A DNA stretch of 64,000 bases. Source: Undaria pinnatifida (taxonomy: Eukaryota > Sar > Phaeophyceae > Laminariales > Alariaceae). Positions 11,401-24,900 of the stretch are shown here, in pieces (within the stretch, counting starts at the first letter, position 1; each line of letters begins with the position of its first letter). The notes below the pieces were generated by a model, which saw only the letters and a program-made list of their open reading frames with translations, had not been told where the DNA came from and searched no databases. Location: positions 368,429 through 432,428 of the forward strand of contig JABAKD010000109.1 of the NCBI GenBank assembly GCA_012845835.1. The letters are read 5' to 3'. Both the position numbers and the translations under genes were made by a program.

Positions 11401-14400
11401 GTTCCGATGGAGATGAGTGCGAAATCACCTACGATCTGCTAGAGGTTCAGTCAACGGAGCAACTCCGCATTGGTGAGGGACCGCAGCAACGGCATGACAA
11501 GGATACTAGCCACCTCTAGCCATGCTTAACGCCGATTCTTTGAGATCCCAAGGCGAGCGAATAGTACCTGTGCGCTTTTCAGGTTCAGAACATGCAGCGC
11601 TGTGGAATCGTTTGCTACACCGCTCTAACACGACTAGGCTGAAGTTTTCTTGGAGGGGGAGGGTGCCGAATCAATCCCTCCATCAACCTAATACTAACTT
11701 CGAAGGATTATCCATATTGCAGCCTCCATCGAGGGTGGGCCGGTGTCAGAACAACTTCTACGACAAGTGCATTTACTTGTTAGAACGAAGTGGTAGTTGT
11801 GGCGCGTGTTCGTTGCGGAAGATGCTAACACGTGTTATGCGAGCGGCGTGTTGCTTTGCCTTGTTTGCATATTTACAATTATAAGCCGTGTTGGACAACG
11901 TCAACTGATAAGTGATGCCAGGTATAGTCTATGAAGTGAAAAGTCGTGACGACGGATATTTATCTGTTTCCGTCTTCACAGCGTTGAATTTGCCATACAA
12001 CAACGTGCAGCGATAGTTTCACAGCCAATATTATGATGAAAATGCCACGATTTCTATATCTAGACGCCGACTATAAAAAAACCGTGAGATCATAACTCGC
12101 TGAAAAATATGCCGCGTTCACGACGGATCAATATCCGGCCCTCTCTCTCCACCAACCGATGCGTGTACGTTACCCGGACCATTGTTGTGTTGGGTTGGCT
12201 CTTGATTTCGCACGGCATCAGTCTTCACGGATTCTATTGTAAACGACGACACACTAGATGTCCTGCAGTCACGGTTGCATGGTAATCCTTTACCCCAAAA
12301 TCTGCGTTTCGATTGGTGCACTCATGGATAGAACGGGACAACCGTATTCTCACCTGGCCACAGTTTGCCTGTCGATTTCATGAGCTCTGCCATTCCATAT
12401 CCTTAGTCCGAAACATCGCGATCAATAGCTGAGTCAGCGTGTTTAGAGGATTCTTTGACGGTACCAGCGTCATCCGCCAATTGACTGAAACAGCATATCG
12501 TCGGTTAACAGGGTTCACTATTATTTGTGGCCGAACTCGAGTGTAACTATACATGTGTGTCAGTCACTGACTCCGAAACAACGATCGTCCCCCTCCTCAA
12601 CTCAATTATAATAAATATTTACGCCTGGAAAATGGTTAAACCGCCAATACTGCAAAGTTGGTAACATGTCGATTGTAAAACTTCGACAGCGTTTGTGGAC
12701 GAGTCTTGGACGGAGGGGGCTACCTTTAATGTTTACACCGCTGGAGTCGACGGAATATTCAGTTCAGCACTTTCAGAAGTGGCCGCTGGGCCTCGGGATT
12801 CCTCTATCGAGGGTCTTCAAACATTTGGAGGAATACGGACATTGTCGCGGTATGTCAAGATTGAAGGCGTTCCAGCAAGCGGTGGCCAGTTTTCCATCAG
12901 CGAGGTGCGCTGACTTTGTTTGCTTGGAATGATGAAATTGTTCAATCATTCCACCTCGACAGCAGGTGGTGCTACTGAACACGAATGAACACGAATGGAC
13001 TCAAATTAACACAAATTAACACAAATGAGAACAAACGAACGCGAGCGAACACGAATGAACACGAACGAGCACAAATGAACACAAATGAACACAAAGCTAG
13101 TGTATATCAGGTGTGCGAGTTGCAGTGAGGTCAGCTGTGTTAGTGGCGCAATTGTAAGCCTGTGCTATTGTCGTGGCCAGGGTGAATGCGTTCCCGGAAA
13201 CGGAGGAATGCTGGTCATTGGTAAGTCAGGCCCCGGTCGTGTGTGCGGTGTCGACCAAGGGCACGACAAGAACGGCTCCGGCTAGTTCCTGGGCATTATG
13301 CCTTATTTATTCGCGCGGGAAAAGACCAAAGAACAACGAAATTTCAACCCGATTGTCAGTCCCATGGCCAACGTGTGCAGTGAATGGTCTGAACCATTGG
13401 GATCTCGTTACGGTGGGGGGTTGACGTTTTGGTGCTTTTTTTGTTGCACTGTGGCCCCGGGTCACTCGTGCGAGTGACTCCCCTATACCTTTAGCGATCT
13501 TGAGCGTTTTATTGATTCAACACGAATGCGGAATGAAAGGGTAAGAAACGATCCGCCTAAAATCACACGTAAAGGTTTCTAGCTAGTTAGGAGCGGAGTC
13601 ACTGGTGCGAGCATGATCGTATGATGATCGTATGTATGGTATGTATGGTATGTATTGTATGTATGGTATATATGGTATGTATGGTATGTATGGAGTATGT
13701 ATGGTATGTATGGAGTATGTATGGTATGTATGGTGTGTATGAAGTATGTATGGAGTATGTATGGTATGTATGGTATGTATGGGATGTATGGTATGTATGG
13801 TATGTATGGTATGTATTGTATGTACGGTATGTATGGAGTATGTATGGTATGTATGGAGTATGTATGGAGTGTGTATGGAGTATGTATGTTTTCTATGGTA
13901 TTATATGGCTCAAATCCGGTGGTCAAAATAGGTCACGTATATCACAACGTCATCATCATGACATAGTCATAGCATCATCATAACATCATCGTGCGACATC
14001 CTCCTTGCCGTAGCCGAGGTCTTGTTTAAAACCGAAATAAAACATGCTAGGGTATAGGTTCATCAGCCATTGGATTTTCCTTCTGAGGGCGTTTGCTTGA
14101 GGAGCTTTATACCCCACCCCAAGACAGCTTTTGAGCAAGCTGAAAAGCAAACCCGATGGAAAAAGAGAATGGCCTAGTTGTACCACAAATGTGACGTTGC
14201 TAATCAGGAATAACCTTTTCTTTCGATTGCCGTATTGCGATGAGGGCGGCCGTTAAACAGAAAGCTGTCGTTGGGTCAAGTTTTGCCATCTCTCTCGTAG
14301 CACGCGTCAAATGGCACTCCAGCGTTATTTTTGAAACTTCCGCAGGGAAGGACTCTCGTCGCTCAGAAACAGGTTGACCGAAGAATGCTACGACCCCTAC

Positions 14401-17400
14401 GCTGTCCTAAAAAGTTGTTAGGCGCCTCTCGGCCTGCTAACAAGTTGCAACGCCGCAACATGGGAAGAAGGGGTGATATCGCCACAGACAACATCAATTG
14501 ACCTTGGTCTCACCTGAATCGACACCCATGATGATTGTCGCATCGTTGCCACTTCCAGGTCGAAATTCGCTTGAATGAAAACGCTCCCAGCTACCCCTCG
14601 ACCGTGGACAGTTCTTTGGTTCCTGTCGGAAAAACCCCGCTAGGAAGTAATGCCGCAACGAGCTCCAGCGTTCCGTACGACCCGAGACCTTCCAGCGAGG
14701 GAGGCTGCAGTGCTGGTCACTTTGAGGGATGCAGGATCTACAATATCAAGGTGTGTCTGCTATCTCCACGCTTAGCAGTGCCTACAACATAAATACCAGT
14801 GTTAGTGGCAGTGTCCATACCATGAGAGGTGTAGAGTCAATAATGTTGAGCTTTGCGGCATGTGGTTGCAATCGAGGTTACCAGGTGCCGACAAGAGTTC
14901 GGTTAACCGGGGTCTACAACCCTATCGTGAGGAGTGTCTATACAGAACGTACGTAAGTAGGTGGCATCTACGGCCTTGTTCACGGTGGTGTCAACGGCAT
15001 TGAGAGGCGAAATAGGGTGTTTAAGATTTTCTGACGTCTGTTTAGTTAGAAACAAATAATATTGACTATCGAAACCCACGAAAGTCATGGTCCAGAGTCA
15101 ATCAACCGACGAAAAGCAATGGTTAAAAGGTTTAAAAGTAAAAAAAATGGTAGGAAAGAGTATGCCTGAATCGTGTTTGTTTGCCGCTGATTTCTCGTGG
15201 GATGGGTTGGCCTCGTATTTTTATCTTTCGACGGTGTCCATGTAGTAAGTCTTCTACGTTTTCCAAGACAACATTAAGGACACCACCATTACATGACTAA
15301 TGCATTACCCTTTTTTATGCCTGCAAGGTTGTGACTTGAGAACCCCTTTACCCCACGCTGAAAACAGAACTGAATAATAAGCAAACCGATGAACAACCTC
15401 ATGGCCTATAGACTAGGCATACCAAAACAGTATATTGCAAAAATATATATATATATTCCGCCCATTTTGAGCTAAGGAGGGTGAAAGAGGGTTAAGGAGG
15501 GTTAACGAGGGTTAACGAGGGTCAAGTCGCCCCCTCGTTCGGGAAAATATTCAGACGAAAAGCGCTACCTCTAGATTTTCTTAGCATGCCTACGAACACA
15601 GCTACTACCAAGTCAACTTGAAAGTTGGTCGTTGACAAACACCGTATTGTCTACCTCGTACACCATTAAAGGCGTGTGTGTATTTCACGTCAATGTTAGC
15701 GGTGGCTCTACCACCAATACGATACACCCGACGAGTACGTGTTCCAGGAATGAGGAACGTCTCCCGTGCTTGACTGGTGTCCACACGCCTGTTGCGACGC
15801 GTGCTACCACAGCTATTCAGAATTCTAACAACCAGTTGTATGGGGTTCCTCGCTTGAACTGTGTACCTTGCACGATAAAGTTAGAGGTGGGAAAACCATC
15901 AAGTTATGCACTGTATGTATATGACAAAGGATGCGGAAAATCGCTCGTACTTGCATCATTTTCACACCTGTATTTTGGCCTCGTGAGAGAGCTACCACTG
16001 CAAGGGTGGCAACTAGCTTTACGGAGGCAATAGCAACAGCAACAACATGGAGGCCGTCACGGTAGTTTTTTGCTTTGAAATACAATTAATGGGTAGCTGG
16101 ATGACAAATATACTGTACTAAATCGTGGCCTGCAGTAGTACTTTAGATGCAGAACAAACGGTGCCCTCAAACACATTTTGACACTACATCACTGTTCGGT
16201 ATACTTCTTCGGTGGAGAAGCCCAGTCAGTCGGTAACGTTAAAGGAAAGACACACGCTTGATATAGGATATATCTTGTGTGATAACCTGTACCCTTCGCT
16301 GTGGCGGCCCGGGTACTGCTGAATTTCACACCGCTCCCAGGATGGCGACAACTCGGAAGATTCTCGGTGGTCTTGTTCTCCAAAGGTCGATCAGAGGCAC
16401 AGTGATGTCTGCCACGCCCAGTTCTTCCTCAACACCCAGAGGTATCTCAGGCAAATCCAAATCGGTGAGAAACGTACCCTAAAACTCTGCTGGTAGCGAT
16501 AATTTTAACCACCGAAGAGCTGGTGTTATCTCCACGGTGACGCGAGACTAAAGTGCGGGTGTCCGATGTCTTCAAGACAACAACGTGGCTCAGTTCATGC
16601 TCAACACCCAGAGGTATGCTAGACAGGTCAAACTTCATAAACCGTACGTCAAATGATTATCAACCCACCTGATTAAATGACAGGTACGCCATGTCTCGGG
16701 AACAACACAAAAACCTAGTAGAGTCGAGAAATGAAGTCGTCGCTGCGTAGTACGAGACGTGATTATTACCGCCAACGCTAACTAACTCTACCTTGAACCC
16801 GCGACACCCGATCTAGCGTCGTACCGCTATTAATAGCTGGCTGTTTATATCTTGGCGCAACATATGGGTAAGGACTGAAAATAGATATTTTTAGTGGAAA
16901 TTGATTCCGACCGACGGGGTTCCTGTACAGATTAACAGCCCACTGTCATTAAATTGTTTGGACACCGGTCGTTAGATCCCTGGTATCCCTAGGCCATGGA
17001 ATTTCTCGTCGGGTGGGACTTTCTAATACTGCCAAGTTCTGGCTTCGGCACAGACCTGGTCAAGTGACGAGTCACAATTTTTCACGGTGCACATCTATCG
17101 TGGCAAGCTCCTCACGCCTCTCACCTCATATCTCACACCTCACACCTCACACCTCAAACCTCACACACCTCACGCCTCACACCTCACACCTCACACCTCG
17201 CACCTCACACCTCACGCCTCACGCCTCACACCTCACACCTCACACCTCGCACCTCACACCTCACGCCTCACACCTCACACCTCGGGATTTGATGGATAAA
17301 GTGCCTGTTGATCTATTGATTAGGAGCCCCCTCGCTTGAAAGACTCTGTTGTCAACTCAAACATTAGCTTTGGAAAACAACAAATACCAACCGGATTAGC

Positions 17401-20400
17401 AACTCGATATACACAGAAAAAAACATATACACGCAAAACACATAAATAGTTTTGAAAACAATGTAAACAATACGCCAGCTGTCGAGATTTCGACAAATCG
17501 AGTGTCTGACGCTCGTGTTCGCATGCTGCGTGAGATACATTCAATTTGCAAATTGACATTCCACTCCAACGTTCATGTCTAATAAATTGCTCATTATATC
17601 ATTGTGAATCATTCTAGAGCAAATCCCCACCCATGCTTCCCAATCCACATACTTTGTGTACATCACCCAAGGCAACAAGTTGGAGAAAGAAATGCAAGAG
17701 TGACACCCGATGGACAACGCCTCAAAACATGCATGTCAGGCATACCACCATACCATTAACACCAACATAATAAACTGTGGACGATTTCGAGTTCAACGCC
17801 CACGCCAGTAAGAAACCCTTCGAGGTAACAAATATCTAAATATACACCTCCATGGTAGCCCTCGTCTCCCATCGGTGAGACTTCCACGGAGCGGAAAGGG
17901 ATGTGATATGGATGTGACACGTCACACATCATACGCTAGAGGCGCACCGACTTATTTACTGAAACTTGTCACCTGCAGGCACTCCGTAACCCACCAAAAA
18001 ACAGGTTATAAACTTCAAACCGAGGAACAACCACATGGCCTAGCTAGAGCCAAGCGAAGATAACTCTACTGTAGAATAGGATAACAAGGGACAACATTGT
18101 TACAATTTGGGTTCAAGTGGTCTCGTTTTCCAGAAAAGCCCCTCTTAAAACGTGCCAGCTATATCGCAGCTGGCGAGAACGTTGTGGGAAAAACGAGATT
18201 TTCCGATCGTAGCAGGCATGGGGTAATCTCGCCACATTTCACCCGCTACCGTGTCAGGCAGATGGTTATTTTTCATTTTAAAATCACGCTACATGTTTCC
18301 CACCCTTGTTTGTGCACTTTGACAGTCTTATGCAGAATTTTACCGCTTTCGTGCTAAACCCCAAACGCCCGTCGTACACTTTCACTCTGCAGCATTCCAC
18401 AAGGGCGACGAACGTCACAACGAATTCATCGTCTACGTTCGCACAAACGGTGGTTGGGTGGTGAGCAAAACAATGTTGGACATTATCGTACCATGTACCT
18501 CGTACACGACGTAGTTGAAGCTACGATAGGTTTAGCGTTTCACTTATTTTTGGGGCTCTCCGCTTGAAACACTCCCTACCTCACTGGAGCGGTCAGTGTT
18601 TGACAAGTGCGACACTCGCTACTGTAGAGCCGAACCGTTTTTTTTTAACACGTCTCCTCATTTCAGACGTTTTCATAAAAATGATTCGACTAAACCTCAA
18701 ACGGCCATGATACCGCATGAAAAATCAAGTCCCATGGCCTGGGTATACAACGAGAACAATGCAAAAAAAGGTAACCTGTTTTTTAGGATGATTGTAATAA
18801 CAGGTTAAGGAGCCCCGCTATTCAGAAAAAAAAATCGATAAAAAGAGGTATACCGCTGCCTATCGTAGCACGTGCCCCACGGTACAGTTTGAACGTTCTG
18901 ACGGAGGCGTTCAATAAACGATGGGGCCTCTGAACCTCAAGTCGTCGGAATTCCATTCCATCTTTTGAAAATTGTTCCATTTACTGACCGTGCCCATGAG
19001 ATGTGTAACGCTTGTTCGGCGAAAACGTTTGATTTTGATGTAACTTAGTTTTGGGGTGAGCGGTGTGAGGGATACGATCTAACTCTTCGAGCGAGGAGCC
19101 TGGCCAAACAAATGGGATGTATTTCTGCCGTACTGTAGAGCATGCGTCGTTGTACAACACAAAAAATGAATCCAGGGTGAACCACCACCGGCCTAGACAA
19201 AAAACGAACATTCACGCAAAAACTACAATTGACTCTCCGGCGATATTGGGTAGGAGAACCCTGTCGATCACTCCTCCTCATACTCAACATGTATGTGTTA
19301 TACTTGATGCATCTCGATTCAAGTACACGGGAATTGCTCTATTCTGTATTGGGTAATGTGTAGCTTTTAGTTGAAGCGGGAGATGTATGATGATTCCACC
19401 GTTGCTGTGTCACAAACGCCGTGTTCACTACCAGGTATCTTGTGCACTGTTAAATCGGGGTCCCCCCTGTACGACCCTGTCCGCAGCATGTCTCAGCACC
19501 GGTGTCAAAGCTTCTTAAGATGCCCACCTGCTCTTTCTTTTTGGCATGTAGAGTTCCATGACCCAAGGACGCTATCAGGAGAGGCTCGGAGTCTAGAGGA
19601 CCCTCCGACCGAAATGCATCCGACGGACAGGATGCTCAACTCCACTATATCATTGACATTTCTGACCTCTGCCCAGACACGTCACGAAATAAAAAGACGA
19701 AACCCCCACCCAACAGCACCACAAACCCATACTCACACACCCCTCGAATCAAGAAAGGGTTTCCTCCGACAACAACACCCCTGATCCCCGTCCGCCCTCG
19801 CCTCAAAACAGGAAGCCATCCCGTCGGCCATCTCGTCGGGGGATACGACAGATTTTCAGACATGGGACCTTTCAGTTTGGACCAACTCCATCCAAATACA
19901 GCCTAAGCTCGCCAAAGTAGCTGATTGGTTCAGCATCAAAGAGGTGACTGATTTCGCGTTTCAATCCACGTCCTTTGGCGAACCAGATGCAGTGTACCCT
20001 GCCTCATGTACGTATCAAGCTGGTGTAGGTCGTATTTAGTTCCTTGTTAACTTGGCTCGTTCGCGTCCATAAACGAGACAAGGCCCAGTTCCCTTAGCCT
20101 TTTTGCGTTTTAAACCGCGACATGTCCTTGTTACTATAGCCCATTCTCGCCCTCCACGCGCACCTTTATACTGGTCTGAAATCGCGACACGTCTCAGTTT
20201 TTTGCCCTTACTCATTCTGCGTCCTTGAACGCTTCAGAACCCAGCTGCCCTCCCTCGTTCGTTTTCTAGCCTGAAACATGCTCCGGTCGTCATGACTCAT
20301 TCGTATTCGTATACAAACGAACTCACGGTTTTCTTGCCCCGTTGGTGTCGAAAATGCAACAGGCTCCGATTACCGTCACCTATTTACCTCCTTCAACTAG

Positions 20401-21931
20401 CTAGGTCCTAATGACTGTATCTGGTTTGTGTTCGATAATTGAACAGGTTCCGGTTGTGCTACTTCGTGTTTAGGACGACGCCTCCAGATCTGAAACATCA
20501 ATGATCGGCCAAATCTTGTGCTACACGTAATTTCGTTCCGACACGTATAGTCTACTGTATATTGTATGGCAGAACCACCGACGCGAGACATTCCCGGTCC
20601 CTGGACGTATGTCGCGCGTGCACCTCTGTGATTCGGACCGAGCTGCTTGTCTTGTGATAACGGGGTTGCGTGAAGCTTCAAGTCAATTTCGGAGCGCGGT
20701 GTGCTGTTGCATAGCCTTTGAGCCCGGTCATTTTTGTTTTATCGAACAGGCATTTCTTGGAGAGCATTCGCCACGTGAAACACGTCATCAATTTTCGAAT
20801 GAACTTTCGAATAATTTTTGGAATGAATTTTGGAATGACTTTTCCCCTAAATGAATGCTTTTTCTTATTGACAATTTCTTGCGTCGTAACATTTTTACGT
20901 CGACGGTAACATATTCCACAAGAGTACTTCAATGTTTTAGTACTATACCTCACTTCGAGGCGTGGTATTTTGGCGGTGACGATGGTATATGGCATGGTAG
21001 ATGGTATGGTAGATACTATGGTCGATGGTATGATAGATGGTAGTGCCTCAATCAGGTTAGGATAGTTTGAGGGACGTGGCGGTCACTCGCGGAAGTGACC
21101 CGCCAGTTGCGTTGCAGTCTTTAGGTTCGGTGCAGGTATTTTCCCCTAAATAATCGCCTAACGCCTTTTCGTGGGCGAGGTACAGTCTCCCAGGGGTGAG
21201 ACTATAGTGTTAGTGTGCCCAGCCCGACGAGGACAAATGAGGGTATGCTCCCTACCGTAGCCTCCAGGTGTTTTTTGCCACACTCGAAACCGTAAGTCTA
21301 ATTTCTTTGGCGCCGCATTTCACAGAGGACCTGTAATTTATAGTGCTAACAGTGATTGCCGCAAACCCGTAAGGCACAAAGGCGATTTATGACTGTCACG
21401 CATAGTCTAGAGGGTACGCGCTTGCACCAGGTGTAAAGGTGAACCTCTTACCGTTGCGGACTTGGTCACGGTTGTAATGCCCCGGAACTCTTGACGACGC
21501 AAGAAACGGTTGGGGTGACTTCTGGATATTTTTCTGTGGCTACTATTTGTAGCTTGAGTAGTTCACCGATGGACTGCCAAATGGGATAAGTCGACTTCAG
21601 CAACCACGAACCTAAACGGTAGTCCTATCGTATTGGGTAGAGAGTTCTTCGTCTTGAGGAGGCCCTCCAATTTGAAGCTTGTTGATCGAAGGTTTCGTAG
21701 CAGGCGTCTGATATATCTCTTTCCCCGCTAATATGCCTAATAAACTGCGTTGTGTTTTACTCTACTCGCAGATGATCCTGCTGGAAGAGGAACCGTACAC
21801 CGAGGCCACTCCCATCCGGTATTACTCGGGTTCGGCATCAGCGGTCGTCGCCGTGAGTTCCGAAACCGTTACACGCGGCACAACGTTTCGCACGCCCAAC
21901 CTATCGTAATCTAGATCGTCTACCACCCTTT

Positions 21932-21966
<35 letters not shown>

Positions 21967-24900
21967 GGTTGTTGTTGTTGTTGCTCTTACATTAGCACCC
22001 ATAATCAAGTCCGTGGTCACAGGATAGGCTCGAACTACTCAGTACATGTCCGTGTCGCGCATGGTTCCCAGTACCTGTGTATGGCGAACAGGCTACCCGA
22101 CGGAAACATATACGAGGTCATTCAGGTCGTCCGGCTCGCACCCGTCGACACGATCTGTAGGGCTTGCAGACCAGATCGACCAGGAATACGTATGCATATA
22201 CGAGGTCATTCAGGTCGTCCGGCTCGCACCCGTCGACACGATCTGTAGGGCTTGCAGACCAGATCGACCAGGAATACGTATGCCCTAAAGGACGCTGATC
22301 AAGAAAACTTGTATTCATACATCCAAAGTGTCCCATATTGTGCCTTCCGGTTACCACATTCCCCACGTGGACAAAGACGAGGCATCATGCCTCTGTTTTT
22401 TTTTTTTTTTTTTTGGTTCGCCTTTCGACATTCTGTACTTATTTGCAGAAGCCGGTGCTGTAGGTTGTATAACAGCCTCGAGCATGATGTATGGTTTGGA
22501 AGGAAATGTCTTTTTGCCAGGGTGTGTGCGATCCTAGACCTATACGTTTTAGCAGAGTGCTCTTATGCTTTATTACACGAGAGCCTTCGAATGCTGCACA
22601 TAATGTGTTCGCCTTGGAGGTTGAAACGTGATGTACAGGAGGAACATATTTCCAAGATGAGTACAATTTCCTCCGTTAATGGGTCCCTAAGACGCTGTTC
22701 TTCTCAGGACAGTTCCAAGACCTTTGGGGGTGTTTGGAATGTCGAAAATAAATGTATGTACTGTGCAGTGGGTTGCCCTTTACTTATTAGAGGTCCTTGC
22801 ACGTGCCGTGTGTTATATGCTGAACGCTTGAGTAGATTGTTGTTGTACATATCTTGGGGGGGGCTAGCATGCGGTGCTGGTAGGGTGTATTGAAATGCTG
22901 TCTTTTTTAGGGTGTCCCTGAAATTTTCAGTATATTATTCCAACACGTCGAACATATATATCCGATGCATACTCATGATTACTGCCTTTCACGGCAGATA
23001 TATCCTCCCTTGTATGTTTAACGAACTTACTGATTTGCATGCTGTAGATCATGTTGCCCGGCGAGAGTCTGGAGACAAAACCTGAAAGGGCTGGCACATG
23101 TTTCCGCGAACGGTCTCAATGATCCGGCATATATTTCCTGCATTGGATACGTACCGCACTCTTGTCCCATTATAAATACAAAATACCAGGGGTACGCTCC
23201 AGCTGTGAGATCAAATATTTCGTCGAAACTAACTATAGGAAGCTGTGTGTGATACTCCCCGATCGCGCATGTCTATCGACAGATATATGTCATACAGGAT
23301 ATAGATGATATATTAGTGGATCATCTAGATTGTGATATGTCCGACCCGTGGGTTGTGTTCGGGAGTACTCCCAGGAAGCAGAACGCGTCGTTCGTTGTCC
23401 TCTAATCCGGTCCACTGTTTAAAATTCGCCGTCGCCCATTTTCTGTTGTCGTTTGTCTCACCAAAACATATTGGACCTGTGTCCCGTTTCGTCTCTCAAG
23501 ACGCACTTCAGCTTCGAGCTCGAAAACGTAAGTGCCGTGGTGGTCTCCCTATATTGTACGTTGAACAGTGCCTATTGCCGGTATATTGCGGGTGAACTCG
23601 CTTGGAAGGACTTGAACCGGAAATACTCGTAATATAAGAGTATCGGTACTATGCCTGTGGTTAATAGTGCCTGTGTCGGGTATACGGCCGATATTTTCAT
23701 CTGGCAGATGCCGGCGCTAACGCGATAGAGCCACGATCTCGCAGTGGCGGTTTGCGGAGTATTGCCAGTTGCCAAAACTTCCGGTTGGCACACACTGCCG
23801 ATACAGAGAGACCCCTGCTGATCTATGTTGTTGTTATGTAACTGATAGTGACCGCACTGCTGCCCGTCCTTGTGTGGATAAATGATTACCGACACTTTCA
23901 ACAATGTCATTGAGACACGTTTCGCAGTGGGTTGATTAAAAGATGTTTCATTCCATGTGCGATGAACGATTCGCAGTGGTTAAATAGGGAATATATTGTC
24001 GTTCCATGGGAGATACATGCAGCGGCGGTGGGTCAAATATTATGGTAGGCCTTTCAATAGAGTGCTCGTTCACACTAGCGTTTCCTGCATCAGATGTTTC
24101 TCTCCCTGTGACGAACCACTGTGCCAGGTGGACGGCGAAGGTCGGATCTACATGGCTGGAGATGACCAGACTGCCAGAATTTGGGCGATAGAGATGATGT
24201 TCCCATCAGACAAGACGTTTACTTTTCAAGTTCGCTACTACGACGATGAGACTCTGATCACCACGGTGAGGCACGAATGCCGAAGGCGCCATTTTGGGAG
24301 TTTGAGTTACACATGTGTAAGTGCAATTCGTACATTGTCTCAAACCTGTTACGCGCAATACTGGGATAAGGTTAACCCGTCACACACCCGTGAAAACTCG
24401 TGGAAAAAGTGGGATTGCGTCTCGGCCATGGGGTGCGCAGTAGATGAAAAGTGTTTATTGGGCCAAACGTGCAACCCCTACCCCGTATCATGGCTCAACC
24501 ACGTCACAGTTCCCTTCATTTGATATTCATGACCGTCGGCATCGGAGGAATGCTACGATGGTGGGCCAAAGCTGTTGATGTGACTTCTCGCATGTAGAGC
24601 TCTGTTCTTCAAATAACGGTTCTGATTGAAGGGGAACAATGAATAGCGTAACCATCATGATTTTTTTCATTACTAAGGTATGAAACGAATGGTATTTCAA
24701 AACACAAATACAATGTATGCGAGTGTTCAAAGATCCGCAGGGAAGGAGTCTCATCAGTCGGACATGTTTTCGCCAAAAGTCTTACCTTTAGTACATCGTA
24801 TCATACCAACAGTACTGCTGTGGTCCGTCAGTTTTCCGACAAGAACATAAGTTTTGTTATTGGAGCACCAGGTAGAACCCCCAGTCACTTGAGCAAGACG

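Larger units (their letters stand above)
12905..14558 (+). other. Intron 5
   Basis: Contains a decanucleotide minisatellite (12977-13094) and a TATGTATGG-type array (13613-13905). The acceptor is GCCACTTCCAG. Nothing else was recognised. Confidence 0.6.
16465..18392 (+). other. Intron 7
   Basis: Contains a decayed copy of the second half of exon 7 (16561-16633) and a CTCACACC minisatellite (17110-17283). Other open frames carry no recognisable motifs. Confidence 0.6.
21853..24127 (+). other. Intron 10
   Basis: Contains a GTT microsatellite (21932-21983), an exact 88-bp tandem duplication (22108-22283), a poly-T run near 22400, and an antisense fragment of the C-rich repeat tail (23185-23270). 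A weak echo of exon 10 may lie at 23047-23085. An exon with the expected Asp-Gly module start was sought and not found. Confidence 0.55.

Noticed and set aside
10861..11519. Long open frames of Met-Tyr-Val-Cys repeats on both strands
   Set aside because: They are translations of the ATGT microsatellite; every frame is open and there is no other support.
19944..20007. Extension of exon 9 to donor GTACGT at 20008
   Set aside because: Protein-like for 21 codons but it ends in phase 1 and cannot join exon 10 in frame.
21772..21852. PA14 domain reading of exon 10 (YYSGSAS) and of exon 2 (VVDSW)
   Set aside because: The exon order and phases match the F5/8C modules on both sides, so PA14 is less likely.
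23320..23537. Possible exon near GTAAGT at 23537
   Set aside because: Only a few codons with no module motif and no fitting phase could be built.
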